Shown here piece after piece: positions 35,188 through 45,662 of a stretch of 64,000 nt of DNA. The notes under the pieces are model-generated. The model was not told where the DNA came from. It saw only the letters and a list, made by a program, of their open reading frames with translations, and searched no databases. Origin of the DNA: a bacterium (lineage in GTDB: Bacteria > Actinomycetota > Thermoleophilia > Solirubrobacterales > 70-9); NCBI GenBank assembly GCA_023251935.1, contig JAHEXV010000003.1, positions 1 to 64,000 of the forward strand. The letters run 5' to 3'. Positions within the stretch are counted from its first letter, which is position 1. Each line of letters starts with the position of its first letter. The translations under genes were made by a program, and so were the position numbers.

Positions 35188-35871
35188 ATGGCCGATCTCC
35201 ACGTGCTGCGCGTCTTCTGCGCCGAGGGCGGGGGCGGCGGGAACGCGCTCAGGGTGTTCCTCGACGGCTCGTCGATCCGCCCGGCCGATCGTCAGGGCGT
35301 CGCAGCGGACCTCGGCTTCGCCGAGACGGTGTTCGTCGACGACGCGGAGCGGGGAGAGATCCGCATCTTCACCCCCGGCACCGAGGTCCCGTTCGCTGGA
35401 CACCCGGTGGTGGGGACCGGCTGGCTGCTGGCTCGCGAGCGCGGTCGGGCGGTGGCGCTACACCCGCCCGCCGGCGAGGTCCCGGTGCGCCTCGAGGGCG
35501 AGCTGACATTCGCCGCCGGGCGACCCGAGTGGGCGCCCGAGTGGGAGTTCGTGCAGCTGGGGGCCCCGGCGGAGGTCGAGGGGCTCGACGGGCCTCCAGA
35601 GGGCCACGACGCGGTCGGCGTGTGGGCGTGGATCGACGAGCCCGCCGGGCTGATCCGCGAGCGGGTGTTCGCAGCGCCGTACGGGATCGCCGAGGACGAG
35701 GCGACGGGGTCCGCCGCGGTGGTGCTATCGGCCCGGCTCGGCCGCGAGCTCGACATCCGCCAGGGGAAGGGGTCGCGGATCCTCGCCAGGCCGCTCGCCG
35801 ACGGGATCGTCGAGATCGGGGGGCGGGTGGAACTGGACGATGTGCGGGAGTACGGCGCCCAAACCGAGTGA
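35188..35871 (+). CDS. PhzF family isomerase/epimerase
   Basis: HVLRVFCAEGGGGGNALRVF...RIFTPGTEVPFAGHPVVGTGWLL. Confidence 0.88.
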   Translation: MADLHVLRVFCAEGGGGGNALRVFLDGSSIRPADRQGVAADLGFAETVFVDDAERGEIRIFTPGTEVPFAGHPVVGTGWLLARERGRAVALHPPAGEVPVRLEGELTFAAGRPEWAPEWEFVQLGAPAEVEGLDGPPEGHDAVGVWAWIDEPAGLIRERVFAAPYGIAEDEATGSAAVVLSARLGRELDIRQGKGSRILARPLADGIVEIGGRVELDDVREYGAQTE

Positions 35872-35872
35872 G

Positions 35873-35943
35873 TGGGGGCGCTGGGAATCGAACCCAGACC
35901 AGCAGATTAAAAGTCTGCAGCCCGACCTTCGGGCCACGCCCCC
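35873..35943 (-). tRNA. tRNA-Lys (anticodon UUU)
   Basis: GGGGGCG acceptor, D-arm GCCC-GAAGGTC-GGGC, anticodon arm GCAGA-CTTTTAA-TCTGC, T-arm CTGGG-TTCGATT-CCCAG, CGCCCCC+A. Confidence 0.95.
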
Positions 35944-36018
35944 GAGAGGCCTGTCTGACTGTAGACGCTGGCAAGGCGCCTGCGACGCGTTCCCCACTCA
36001 TGAAGGAGGACGGCGCGG

Positions 36019-36750
36019 CTGATCGAAGTTGGCGATCGAATCGCGACGATCACCGAAAACCTCGACATCGCTCGGATCATCCTGCTGTGGCTGTGGGCCC
36101 TTGGGCTCGGCTGCATCGAGATCGAGATCGAGGGGGGGCACGGATGGGCCGAGCGGCTGCCGACCTGGTACTTGAAGCGGGGTCGCGTCGGCCGCGTCTA
36201 CGGGATGGCGATGGGCCACCGTCCGCTCACGGGCTACCACGTGTTCGCCTTCACGATCCCGCTGGTGATCGTTCACCTCCCGTTCGGGTTCGGGCTCGAG
36301 TGGACCCTCAGCGCCGAGCTGTCGCAGCTCGCGGTCTACTTCGCCCTCGCGGTCATCTGGGACTACATCTGGTTCGTGATGAATCCGGCCTACACGGTGA
36401 GCCGCTTCCGCCGCGAATACGTCTGGTGGTTCCAGGTTCCCTGGATCTGGCGATTCCCGCTCGACTACTACGTGGGGATGGCCCTCTCGCTCGCGCTTGC
36501 CGGCCTCGCCGCACTGGCCGCGGGCGACTGGGCGCCCGTGCGTGGCCAGCTATGGCTGACTGCGGGACTGATCGTCCTGACGGCGCTTGCGGTCCTGGCG
36601 TCGCCGCTCTATCACCGCTGGTACCGCCACATGCGTCGAGCCGGCGCCGATGACCGCGGGATCACGCCGACGTTCGGCCCGCCGTCGCCGGAGCAGGCCT
36701 GGGACGGCGGCATCCCGGACCTACATCCACTCGATCGACCCACGGACTGA
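36019..36750 (+). CDS. Multi-pass membrane protein of unknown function, possible CTG start
   Basis: In-frame coding-like sequence upstream of the first listed start (LIEVGDRIATITENLDIARIILLWLWALGLGCIEIEIEGGHGWAERLPTWYLKRG); RBS AAGGAGGA at 36003-36010; in-frame TGA at 36001. Confidence 0.6.
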   Translation: MIEVGDRIATITENLDIARIILLWLWALGLGCIEIEIEGGHGWAERLPTWYLKRGRVGRVYGMAMGHRPLTGYHVFAFTIPLVIVHLPFGFGLEWTLSAELSQLAVYFALAVIWDYIWFVMNPAYTVSRFRREYVWWFQVPWIWRFPLDYYVGMALSLALAGLAALAAGDWAPVRGQLWLTAGLIVLTALAVLASPLYHRWYRHMRRAGADDRGITPTFGPPSPEQAWDGGIPDLHPLDRPTD

Positions 36751-36814
36751 CGCACGTACGAGCTCACCGCGCGTCCGGCGAGCGGTGAGCTCCTGGGCCT
36801 ACCATGGGGGACAG

Positions 36815-38275
36815 ATGACACGCCGAAAGCTCGGCGCGTACGAGCGGAAGCGCTCCTTCGACAGGACTCCGGAGCCGCGGGGTGGGAAGCGGAAGCGCGG
36901 CAAGGCGAAGGGCAACCGCTTCGTGATCCACGAGCACCACGCGCGGCGACTCCACTGGGACCTGCGGCTCGAGCACGAGGGAACGCTCGCCTCCTGGGCG
37001 CTGCCCAAGGGCATCCCGCCCGACCCGAAGAAGAACAACCTCGCGGTTCGCACCGAGGACCACCCCCTCGAGTACCTCGAGTTCGAGGGCGAGATCCCGA
37101 AGGGGCAGTACGGCGCCGGGACGATCGAGATCTGGGATCGCGGCACCTACGAGGCGGAGAAGTTCCGCGACGACGAGGTGATCCTCACCTTCGCCGGCGA
37201 GCGCGTGCAGGGCAAGTACGCCCTGTTCGCGACCGAGGGCGACAACTGGATGATCCACCGCATGGACCCCCCGGCGGACCCCGAGCGCGAGCCGATGCCC
37301 CGTCACCTGAAGCCGATGCTGGCCACGCTCTCGACCCTGCCGCGCGACGACGAGGGCTGGGCGTACGAGATCAAGTGGGACGGGGTGCGGGCGATCGCCT
37401 ACTGCGAGGCCGGACACCTGCGGCTGGAGAGCCGCAACCTGCGCGACATCACCTCCCACTACCCCGAGCTGCGCGCCCTGGCCGCCGAGCTCGGCTCCCG
37501 CGAGGCAGTCCTCGACGGGGAGGTGGTGGCCTTCGACGAGGAGGGCCGGCCGAGCTTCGAGCGCCTCCAGGGCCGGATCAACCTCTCCTCGGAAGCCGCG
37601 GTGCGTCGCCGGATGGCCGACCGCCCCGTCACCTACCTGATCTTCGATCTCGTCCATCTCGACGGTCGCTCGCTGATCGACGCCCCGTACACCGAGCGGC
37701 GCAGGCGACTCGCGGAGCTGGAGCTCGACGGCCCCCACTGGCAGACCCCCAGCTATCATCGCGGCGAGGGGAAGGCCCTGCTGCGGTTGACCGAGGCACG
37801 GGGGCTCGAGGGCCTGGTCACCAAGCGGCTCGACGGTCGCTACCTCCCGGGACGCCGAAGCCGCGCCTGGCTGAAGGTCAAGAACACCGAGCGCCAGGAG
37901 CTGGTGATCGGCGGATGGCTGCCCGGCAAGGGACGGCGGTCGGGGACCCTTGGCGCGATCGTGGTCGGCTACCACGACGAGGGCGCCGGTCGGCTCCGCT
38001 ATGCCGGCCGGGTCGGCACCGGGTTCACCGACGACGAGCTCGACCGGCTGGCCGCGTCGCTGGAGCCGCTGCGGGCCGCCGAGAGCCCGTTCGAGGGCCG
38101 CCAGCCGCCGAGGGAGGCGGTCTTCGTCGAGCCCAGGTTGGTGGCCGAGGTCGCCTTTCGGGAGTGGACCGCCGCCCGCACCCTGCGCGCGCCGGTCTAC
38201 AAGGGCCTGCGGCCCGACAAGGATCCCTCCGACGTGGTGCTGGAGCGCGTCCAGCCACCCCCCGATTCCCCCTAG
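36815..38275 (+). CDS. ligD: LigD-type ATP-dependent DNA ligase with N-terminal 3'-phosphoesterase domain
   Basis: FVIHEHHARRLHWDLRLEHEGTLASWALPKGIP (PE) followed by YEIKWDGVRAIAY (ligase KxDG). Confidence 0.92.
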   Translation: MTRRKLGAYERKRSFDRTPEPRGGKRKRGKAKGNRFVIHEHHARRLHWDLRLEHEGTLASWALPKGIPPDPKKNNLAVRTEDHPLEYLEFEGEIPKGQYGAGTIEIWDRGTYEAEKFRDDEVILTFAGERVQGKYALFATEGDNWMIHRMDPPADPEREPMPRHLKPMLATLSTLPRDDEGWAYEIKWDGVRAIAYCEAGHLRLESRNLRDITSHYPELRALAAELGSREAVLDGEVVAFDEEGRPSFERLQGRINLSSEAAVRRRMADRPVTYLIFDLVHLDGRSLIDAPYTERRRRLAELELDGPHWQTPSYHRGEGKALLRLTEARGLEGLVTKRLDGRYLPGRRSRAWLKVKNTERQELVIGGWLPGKGRRSGTLGAIVVGYHDEGAGRLRYAGRVGTGFTDDELDRLAASLEPLRAAESPFEGRQPPREAVFVEPRLVAEVAFREWTAARTLRAPVYKGLRPDKDPSDVVLERVQPPPDSP

Positions 38276-38292
38276 TCCGCGAGAATGGCCCG

Positions 38293-38751
38293 GTGAGAGT
38301 CTCCGCCAAGGCTGACTACGCGGTCCGGGCGATGGTCGAGCTCGCCGGGAGCGCCGAGGAGGCGCCCATGAAGGGCGAGCTGGTCGCCTCCTCCCAAGGG
38401 ATCCCGGTCCGCTTCCTGGAGAACATCCTTGCCGAACTGCGCCACGCCGGCCTCGTGCACAGCCGCCGTGGCGCCGACGGGGGCTATTGGCTCGCCAGGC
38501 CCGCCGACGAGATCGCCCTCGCCGACATCATCCGCGCCGTCGACGGGCCGCTGGCGACGGTGCGCGGCGAGCCCGCGGACGAGCTCGAATACGCCGACGG
38601 CCTCGCCGCCCTGCAGCAGGTGTGGATCGCCCTTCGCGCCAACATCCGCGAGATCCTCGAGGCGGTCACGCTTGCCGACGTGGCCGGCGGCGAGCTCCCG
38701 GAGCGGATCCTGGGCATCGCCAGCCAACCGGGGGTCTGGCAGACGCGCTAG
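38293..38751 (+). CDS. Rrf2 family transcriptional regulator, no cysteines
   Basis: VRVSAKADYAVRAMVELAGSAEEAPMKGELVASSQGIPVRFLENILAELRHAGLVHSRRGADGGYWLARP. Confidence 0.9.
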   Translation: MRVSAKADYAVRAMVELAGSAEEAPMKGELVASSQGIPVRFLENILAELRHAGLVHSRRGADGGYWLARPADEIALADIIRAVDGPLATVRGEPADELEYADGLAALQQVWIALRANIREILEAVTLADVAGGELPERILGIASQPGVWQTR

Positions 38752-38753
38752 GT

Positions 38754-39755
38754 CTAGGCCCCCGGCGCGGCCGACAGCTCCTCGGTCCGCGGCTCGCCGT
38801 TCGCCTCGAAGACCTTCGCGCGCCGGGGGCGCGCGTAGACGATCGCGCCCTCGGCCAGCTCGTCGAATTCGGCCTCGTCGCGGGTCATCTGGGCCCAGAT
38901 CTGCTGGCCGTCGGGCAGCAACAGCTCCACCCGGGTCTCGAATCCGAGCCGCACGATCCGCTCGATCATCGCCTCCTCGGCGTCGGGCGCGGGAACCTGG
39001 AGCAGCTCGAGGTCGTGCGGGCGGATGAACATCGCCCCTCGTCTGTTGACCGGCCCGATGAAACTCATCACGAACTCCGTCCTCGGATGCTCGTAGAGGT
39101 CGGTCGGCTGGCCGGTCTGCTCGACGCGACCCTCGTTCATGACCACGATCTGTCCAGCGACCTCCATCGCCTCCTCCTGGTCGTGGGTGACGAAGATCGT
39201 CGTCACGTGGACCTCATCGTGGAGCCGACGCAGCCATTGGCGAAGCTCCTTGCGCACGTTTGCGTCCAACGCTCCGAACGGCTCGTCGAGGAGCAGCACC
39301 TTCGGCTCGACCGCGAGCGCCCGGGCCAGCGCCATCCGCTGGCGCTGGCCGCCGGAGAGCTGGGACGGATAGCGGTCGCCGAACCCCTCGAGGTGAACGA
39401 GCTGGATCAGCTCCTGCACTCGCTCGTCGATCTCCTTGTTGTCGCGCTTTCGGATGCTCAAACCGAAGGCGATGTTGTCGCGGACCGTCATGTGCTTGAA
39501 GGCCGCGTAGTGCTGGAACACGAACCCGACCCCGCGCTTCTGAGCGGGCACGTCGGTGGCGTCCCAGCCGGAGATCATCACGCGGCCCGAATCCGGCTGC
39601 TCGAGGCCCGCGATCACCCGCAGAAGCGTCGACTTGCCGCTACCGCTCGGACCCAGCAACGCGGTCAAAGACCCGTCTGGGACCTGAATCGAGACGTCAT
39701 CGAGGGCGACGAAGTCGCCAAATTCCTTTCGGGCTCCCTCAACGATGATGCTCAT
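38754..39755 (-). CDS. cysA: Sulfate/thiosulfate ABC transporter ATP-binding protein
   Basis: [68 protein letters not shown]. Confidence 0.93.
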   Translation of the reverse strand: MSIIVEGARKEFGDFVALDDVSIQVPDGSLTALLGPSGSGKSTLLRVIAGLEQPDSGRVMISGWDATDVPAQKRGVGFVFQHYAAFKHMTVRDNIAFGLSIRKRDNKEIDERVQELIQLVHLEGFGDRYPSQLSGGQRQRMALARALAVEPKVLLLDEPFGALDANVRKELRQWLRRLHDEVHVTTIFVTHDQEEAMEVAGQIVVMNEGRVEQTGQPTDLYEHPRTEFVMSFIGPVNRRGAMFIRPHDLELLQVPAPDAEEAMIERIVRLGFETRVELLLPDGQQIWAQMTRDEAEFDELAEGAIVYARPRRAKVFEANGEPRTEELSAAPGA

Positions 39756-40558
39756 GAGGCCTCCTTTCGCTTGAACAGGTTCATCGCCAATAGCGTTGCC
39801 ACGGCGATCAGCGCCAGCACCAGCGAGGCGGTGTAGGCGCCCGTCGTGTTGAACTGCCCGAATTCCCGAGCGACCCACAGCGTCGCGGTTTCCGTCTGTC
39901 CACTGATCCGTCCGGAGACCACGGCCACAGCGCCGAACTCCCCCAGCGCCCGCGCGGTCGTGAGAACCACTCCGTAGGCAACCCCCCACCGGATGGCCGG
40001 GAGCGTGATCCGCCGGAAGGTCTGCCACCAGTTCGCGCCCAGCGTTTCGGCCGCCTGTTCCTGCTCGTCGCCGATCTCGTGCAGCACGGGGACCACCTCG
40101 CGGACCACGAACGGCAGCGAGACGAAGATCGTCGCGAGGACCATCCCCGGCATCGCGAAGAGGATCTGGATGCCGTTGTTGAGGAAGACGTCGCCGAACC
40201 AGCCCGTGCGTCCGTACAGGAGCAGCAGGGAGAGCCCGACGACGACCGGCGAGATCGCAAACGGCACGTCGATGATCGCGTTCAAGAGAGCCTTGCCGCG
40301 GAAGTTGCTGCGGACCAGGAGCAGCGCGCAGCCGACTCCGAAGATCGTGTTCGCAACGACGGCGATCACGGCGATCACGATCGTCATGTAGAAGGCATGG
40401 AGGGCGTCGGGGGTGGTGACCGAGCTCCGCGCGGCCGCGAACCCGTGCTCGAAGGCGCGGTAGGAGATCATCCCGATGGGGATCAGAAGCAGCATCGCCA
40501 GGTAGCCGAGGGCCACGAACCGCAGCCCGTATCTGCCTGGGCGGCGCTTAGCGGTCAT
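39752..40558 (-). CDS. cysW: Sulfate ABC transporter permease
   Basis: [27 protein letters not shown]; EAAxxLGAxxxxxFxxIxLP-type EAA loop; [15 protein letters not shown]. Confidence 0.92.
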   Translation of the reverse strand: MTAKRRPGRYGLRFVALGYLAMLLLIPIGMISYRAFEHGFAAARSSVTTPDALHAFYMTIVIAVIAVVANTIFGVGCALLLVRSNFRGKALLNAIIDVPFAISPVVVGLSLLLLYGRTGWFGDVFLNNGIQILFAMPGMVLATIFVSLPFVVREVVPVLHEIGDEQEQAAETLGANWWQTFRRITLPAIRWGVAYGVVLTTARALGEFGAVAVVSGRISGQTETATLWVAREFGQFNTTGAYTASLVLALIAVATLLAMNLFKRKEAS

Positions 40559-41387
40559 GGCGCAGCGTCCAATGCGTGAGTCGGCCGATCACGAGCAGCA
40601 CGACCAGCGCGATCAGGAGCAGGGTCACCGACACCGCGGCCGCCCCTGTGTCGTTGCCGCTCTGGATCTGGGCATAGATGAACAGCGAGGCGACCTGGGT
40701 CTTGGGAAGGTTCCCCGAGATCAGCAGGACGGACCCGAACTCCCCGATCGCCCGCGCGAAGGCGAGGGCCGCACCCGCGAGGATCGCCGGCGCGAGGTTC
40801 GGGAAGATGATCCTTCGGAAGGTCGTCAGCGGTCCGGCCCCCAGCGACGCAGCGGCCTCCTCCATCTCCTGGTCCAGCTCCAGCAGCACGGGCTGCACGG
40901 CCCGGACCACGAACGGCAGGGTGACGAAGAGCAGGGCGACGACGATGCCGACGCGCGTGAACGCGATGTCGATTCCCACCGGGCTGTTGGTCCCGTAGAG
41001 AGCGAGCAGGGTGATGCCCGCGACGATGGTCGGCAGGGCAAAGGGAAGATCGATGACCGAGTTGACGATCGCCTTGCCCGGGAAGTTGTCCCTGACCAGC
41101 ACCCAGGCGATCGCCGTGCCCATCACCACGTTGACCGCCACCACGATCGCCGAGCTGATCAACGTGAGCTTCAGGGCCGAAACGGCCAGGGGAGATGTCA
41201 CCGCCGTCCAGAACCCGTCGAGCCCGCCGTCGATCGATTGAGCGACCAGCGCCGCAATCGGGATCAGGACGATCAGGCTCAGATATGCGGTGACCAGGCC
41301 ACGCCCGAGCGCGGCGCCCCCGAGACGCGGCCATGCGACCGGCCTCGGGGGCGCCTCCGCTCGGGCTCCTGGAGCTACGGGCGTCAC
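40548..41387 (-). CDS. cysT: Sulfate ABC transporter permease
   Basis: DLPFALPTIVAGITLLALYG; EEAAASLGAGPLTTFRRIIFP; ARAIGEFGSVLLISGN; GTG start. Confidence 0.92.
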   Translation of the reverse strand: MTPVAPGARAEAPPRPVAWPRLGGAALGRGLVTAYLSLIVLIPIAALVAQSIDGGLDGFWTAVTSPLAVSALKLTLISSAIVVAVNVVMGTAIAWVLVRDNFPGKAIVNSVIDLPFALPTIVAGITLLALYGTNSPVGIDIAFTRVGIVVALLFVTLPFVVRAVQPVLLELDQEMEEAAASLGAGPLTTFRRIIFPNLAPAILAGAALAFARAIGEFGSVLLISGNLPKTQVASLFIYAQIQSGNDTGAAAVSVTLLLIALVVLLVIGRLTHWTLRHDR

Positions 41388-41424
41388 TCCGTAGCCACCC
41401 CCAGGAGCTTGTGAACGGCGAGGG

Positions 41425-42495
41425 TCACCCGGTGGAGACCCCCAGGTTCTCCTCGATCTTGGCAACGCTGCCGTTGGTGGGATCGAAGAAGTCGGTGTTC
41501 GCCTTCTCCCAGCCGCCGATGCTGGGGTCGTTGACGGTGAACAGGCCGGGTGGATCCGGGAACTTGTCCTTGTTCTTGTCGAGCACCGACTTGTTGACCG
41601 GCCGGTAGCCGCCATCCGCCCACAACTGCTGCGCCTGCGGCGTCCACAGGAACTTGAGGAAGTCCTGGGCCTGGGTCGAGGCGTCGGTCGTGGTCGCGGC
41701 CGGAGTCTCGATCAGGATCGTGTCGTCGGGGATCACGTACTCGACGTCCTCCCCGGCCCGCTGGGCCTCGATCGCGTCGCTCTCGTAGGAGAGCAGGACG
41801 TCGCCCTTGCCGCTGGTGAACGTGGTCAGGGCATCGCCTGCGCTACCCGGCTGGGCGACGGCGTGCTCGAGCAGCGACTTCAGGAACGCCAGCGCCTGGG
41901 TTGGGGACTTGCCCTCCTCGATCTGAGCGCCGTAGGCGGCCAGGATGTTCCACTTCGCTCCGCCCGAGCTGAACACGTTGGGCGTCACGACCTCGACCCC
42001 GGGCTTGATCAGGTCGTCCCAGGTCTGGATGTTCTTCGGGTTGCCCTTGCGTACCACGAACACCACGACCGAGTCCTGAACGATCCCGTGGTACTGATTC
42101 TGGTCCCAGTTCGAGTCGACGAGACCGGCGTCGACCAGGTTCTGCATGTCGGGCTCGATCGACAGGTGAACGACGTCGGCCGGCTGCCCGGCCGCGACCG
42201 CGCGCGACTGGTCGCCCGAGGGACCGAACGAGGTCGAGAACTTCGCCCCGTCGCCCTCCGACGTCTTCTGGAACGCCGGGATCAGCTGCTTGTCGTAGAC
42301 GGTCTCGGGGGTCGAGTAGGCGACCAGGTTGATCGGCCCACCGCTGTCGCTCGACGAGCTGCCGCAGGCCGCCACCCCGACGCCGACCGCAACCGACAGC
42401 GCGGTGACCAGGGCGAGACGGCCGACCCTGCGGCGGCTGCCACCGCCCGCCGTCCTTGAGGCGAGATTCTCAGGCTTCCAGAAACTGGTTCTCAT
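41425..42495 (-). CDS. Sulfate ABC transporter substrate-binding lipoprotein
   Basis: Lipobox VAACGSSS; INLVAYSTPETVYDKQLIPAFQ; SFGPSGDQSRAV; VVFVVRKGNPKNIQTWDDL. Confidence 0.93.
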   Translation of the reverse strand: MRTSFWKPENLASRTAGGGSRRRVGRLALVTALSVAVGVGVAACGSSSSDSGGPINLVAYSTPETVYDKQLIPAFQKTSEGDGAKFSTSFGPSGDQSRAVAAGQPADVVHLSIEPDMQNLVDAGLVDSNWDQNQYHGIVQDSVVVFVVRKGNPKNIQTWDDLIKPGVEVVTPNVFSSGGAKWNILAAYGAQIEEGKSPTQALAFLKSLLEHAVAQPGSAGDALTTFTSGKGDVLLSYESDAIEAQRAGEDVEYVIPDDTILIETPAATTTDASTQAQDFLKFLWTPQAQQLWADGGYRPVNKSVLDKNKDKFPDPPGLFTVNDPSIGGWEKANTDFFDPTNGSVAKIEENLGVSTG

Positions 42496-42591
42496 GTTGG
42501 GAGTTCTTGTCCTTCCCGATTGGTTTAGTGGAGAAAGTAGGCCGGGCACGGTAGCACATGAAGGTGCCGCCAGAACGGATACCGTTCGGCG

Positions 42592-43173
42592 GTGCCCCTC
42601 CACCCGGCCGAGAACCGCGGCTACCGCGAGCTCTACCTCAGCGGACGCCAGGCGGTCAAGCGGCTCAGCCGCCTCGCGTCCGGGTTCGACGGCACCCCCG
42701 CCCGCGAAGCCCTCGACAAGGCGGCCGAGTCGATCTCGCGGCTGCTCGACGAGCTCGGGCCACTGACCGCCCGCCACGACCTGCACGGCGGGCCCACCGC
42801 GCAGACCGGCGGGGCGAATCTGGCGATCGCGCGAGGAGCGGTCTTCGATCGCTTCCTGGAGCGAAACCAGGCGCTTCGGCTGGCGGTCGAGGACGTCGAG
42901 CACGTGACCACGCTGCTCGGCTATCTGGCCGCGGTCAGCGACGCTCGCGGGGATCCGACCCTGTCCGAGTTCTGCCGATCAGGTGAGCGCCGCCTTCGCC
43001 GCCAGGTGAGCGCCGTCCGCAAGGCGGCGGTCGAGCTGGGCTCCAACCCCGACGCGGCCGTCGAGCCGCTCGATCCGTCGCCCGCGGGTCGGGCCGCACA
43101 CCGGGTCGCGTGGGCGGCCGGGACGGTTGGCGAATGGACGGACCGCCAGATCGCCCGGCGAAGGCAAGCCTAG
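42592..43173 (+). CDS. Hypothetical helical protein
   Basis: Continuous ORF with -10-like GATACC upstream; no family recognised. Confidence 0.6.
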   Translation: MPLHPAENRGYRELYLSGRQAVKRLSRLASGFDGTPAREALDKAAESISRLLDELGPLTARHDLHGGPTAQTGGANLAIARGAVFDRFLERNQALRLAVEDVEHVTTLLGYLAAVSDARGDPTLSEFCRSGERRLRRQVSAVRKAAVELGSNPDAAVEPLDPSPAGRAAHRVAWAAGTVGEWTDRQIARRRQA

Positions 43174-43183
43174 CCGGGCGCGG

Positions 43184-44233
<1,050 letters not shown>

Positions 44234-44237
<4 letters not shown>

Positions 44238-45484
44238 CGCGGCGTCTCCTCGAGCGCCGGAGCCGCCGCCAGGCGGGGCTCGCTCTCGCCGGCGAAGCGC
44301 CCCGGGTGGGCCTGCTGCGCCGATCCCGGCGGCGGCTCGGAGGCCAGGAGCGCCGCGATCGCCTCCGAGGTGAGGGGCGCCATCAGGATGCCGTTGCGAT
44401 AGTGGCCGGTGGCGACAAGGAGGCCCTCCGGGCCCCAAGGGCCGATCAGCGGGGCATTGTCCGGCGTTCCCGGCCGCAGGCCGGCCAGGGTTTCGACCAG
44501 CTCCAGCTCGGCCACCTCGGGGAGGGCCCGGTAGGCCTCGCGCAGCAGCTCGTGAACCCCGCCCGCGGTCACCTGGACGTCGAACCCCCGCTCCTCGACG
44601 GTCGCGCCGACCACCAGGCGCCCGTCGGGGCGCGGGACCACGTACACGCGCTCCGTGGCGACGATCCGTTCGCAGGGCCGTAGCTCGGGGCTCCCCCGCA
44701 GGACGAGCATCTGCCCCTTCACCGGACGCACCGGCAGTCGCGCCTCGGGGGGCAGCCAGGGAGTGGTTCCAGACCAGGCTCCGGTTGCGAGCACGACCCG
44801 CCCAGCGCGGTGCTCGCGACCGTCGGCGGTCGCCACGCCGACCAGCCGACCGCCCTCGATCAGCCCGCCGGTGACATCGGCGTCGACGATCACCTCGCCG
44901 CCGCCGTGCTCGACCGCGGCCGCGAGAGCGGCGACCAGCAGGCGCGGATCGATCGCGGCCTCCCCCGGCGCGTGGACGCCACCGGCGCAGGTCGGCGCCA
45001 GCCCGGGCTCGAGGTCGCGGCACCCGCGCGGGCGCAGCCACTCGACCCCGAGCTCCATCGAGGCCATCAGCTCGAAGCGGCGCCGAAGCTCGTCCGCCTC
45101 GTCGCGGTCGAGAGCGACGTGCAGCGCGCCGCAGGCCTCATAGCCGACCTCGAGCCGGCTGTCCGCGGCGAGCTCCGACGCGAACGCCGGCCAGGCGCGG
45201 GCCGACGCGATCGCCATCCTCATCAGCCCCGACTCGCCCCAGTTGGCCTCGCCGACCGGGGCCAGCATTCCCGCCGCCACGCCCGACGCGCCGGCGCCGG
45301 GGCGATCACGCTCCAGCACTCGAACTCGCAGCCCGCGGCGAGCGGCCCGCCAAGCACAGGCGAGCCCGATCGCTCCGCCGCCGACGACGATCGCGTCGAG
45401 CGCCTCGTCCCCCGGCCCCGATTTGCGCAGCGGCACGACCACCTCGTCGCGGTGCCGGCTCGGCCTCTGGCTGTCCTCAGGCAC
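44234..45484 (-). CDS. thiO: Glycine oxidase ThiO
   Basis: DAIVVGGGAIGLACAWRAARRGLRVRVLERDRPGAGASGVAAGMLAP; LAGLRPGTPDNAPLIG. Confidence 0.93.
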
Positions 45485-45533
45485 GGTCTGCCTTCCAACT
45501 TGCCACTACATCGGGCGAGGCGGTTTCCGCGCC

Positions 45534-45625
45534 ACCATCCCTGCGCCGGAATTACCCGGATCAGGTTCAGACGGTCGGCGGCCCGGATGCCGCCCTCTCA
45601 GCCCTCCTCGAGGGCTCCCGTTCTT
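45534..45625 (-). promoter_or_regulatory. TPP riboswitch (THI element)
   Basis: Minus strand ACGGGAGCCC...GGGCTGAGAGGGC...GACCGTCTGAACCTGATCCGGGTAATTCCGGCGCAGGGATGG: canonical CTGAGA / ACCTGATCCGG / GGCGnAGGGA blocks, upstream of thiO-thiS-thiG. Confidence 0.95.
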
Positions 45626-45662
45626 CCCTCATGGTACCCGCCATGGGTTGGATACTGCGGGT

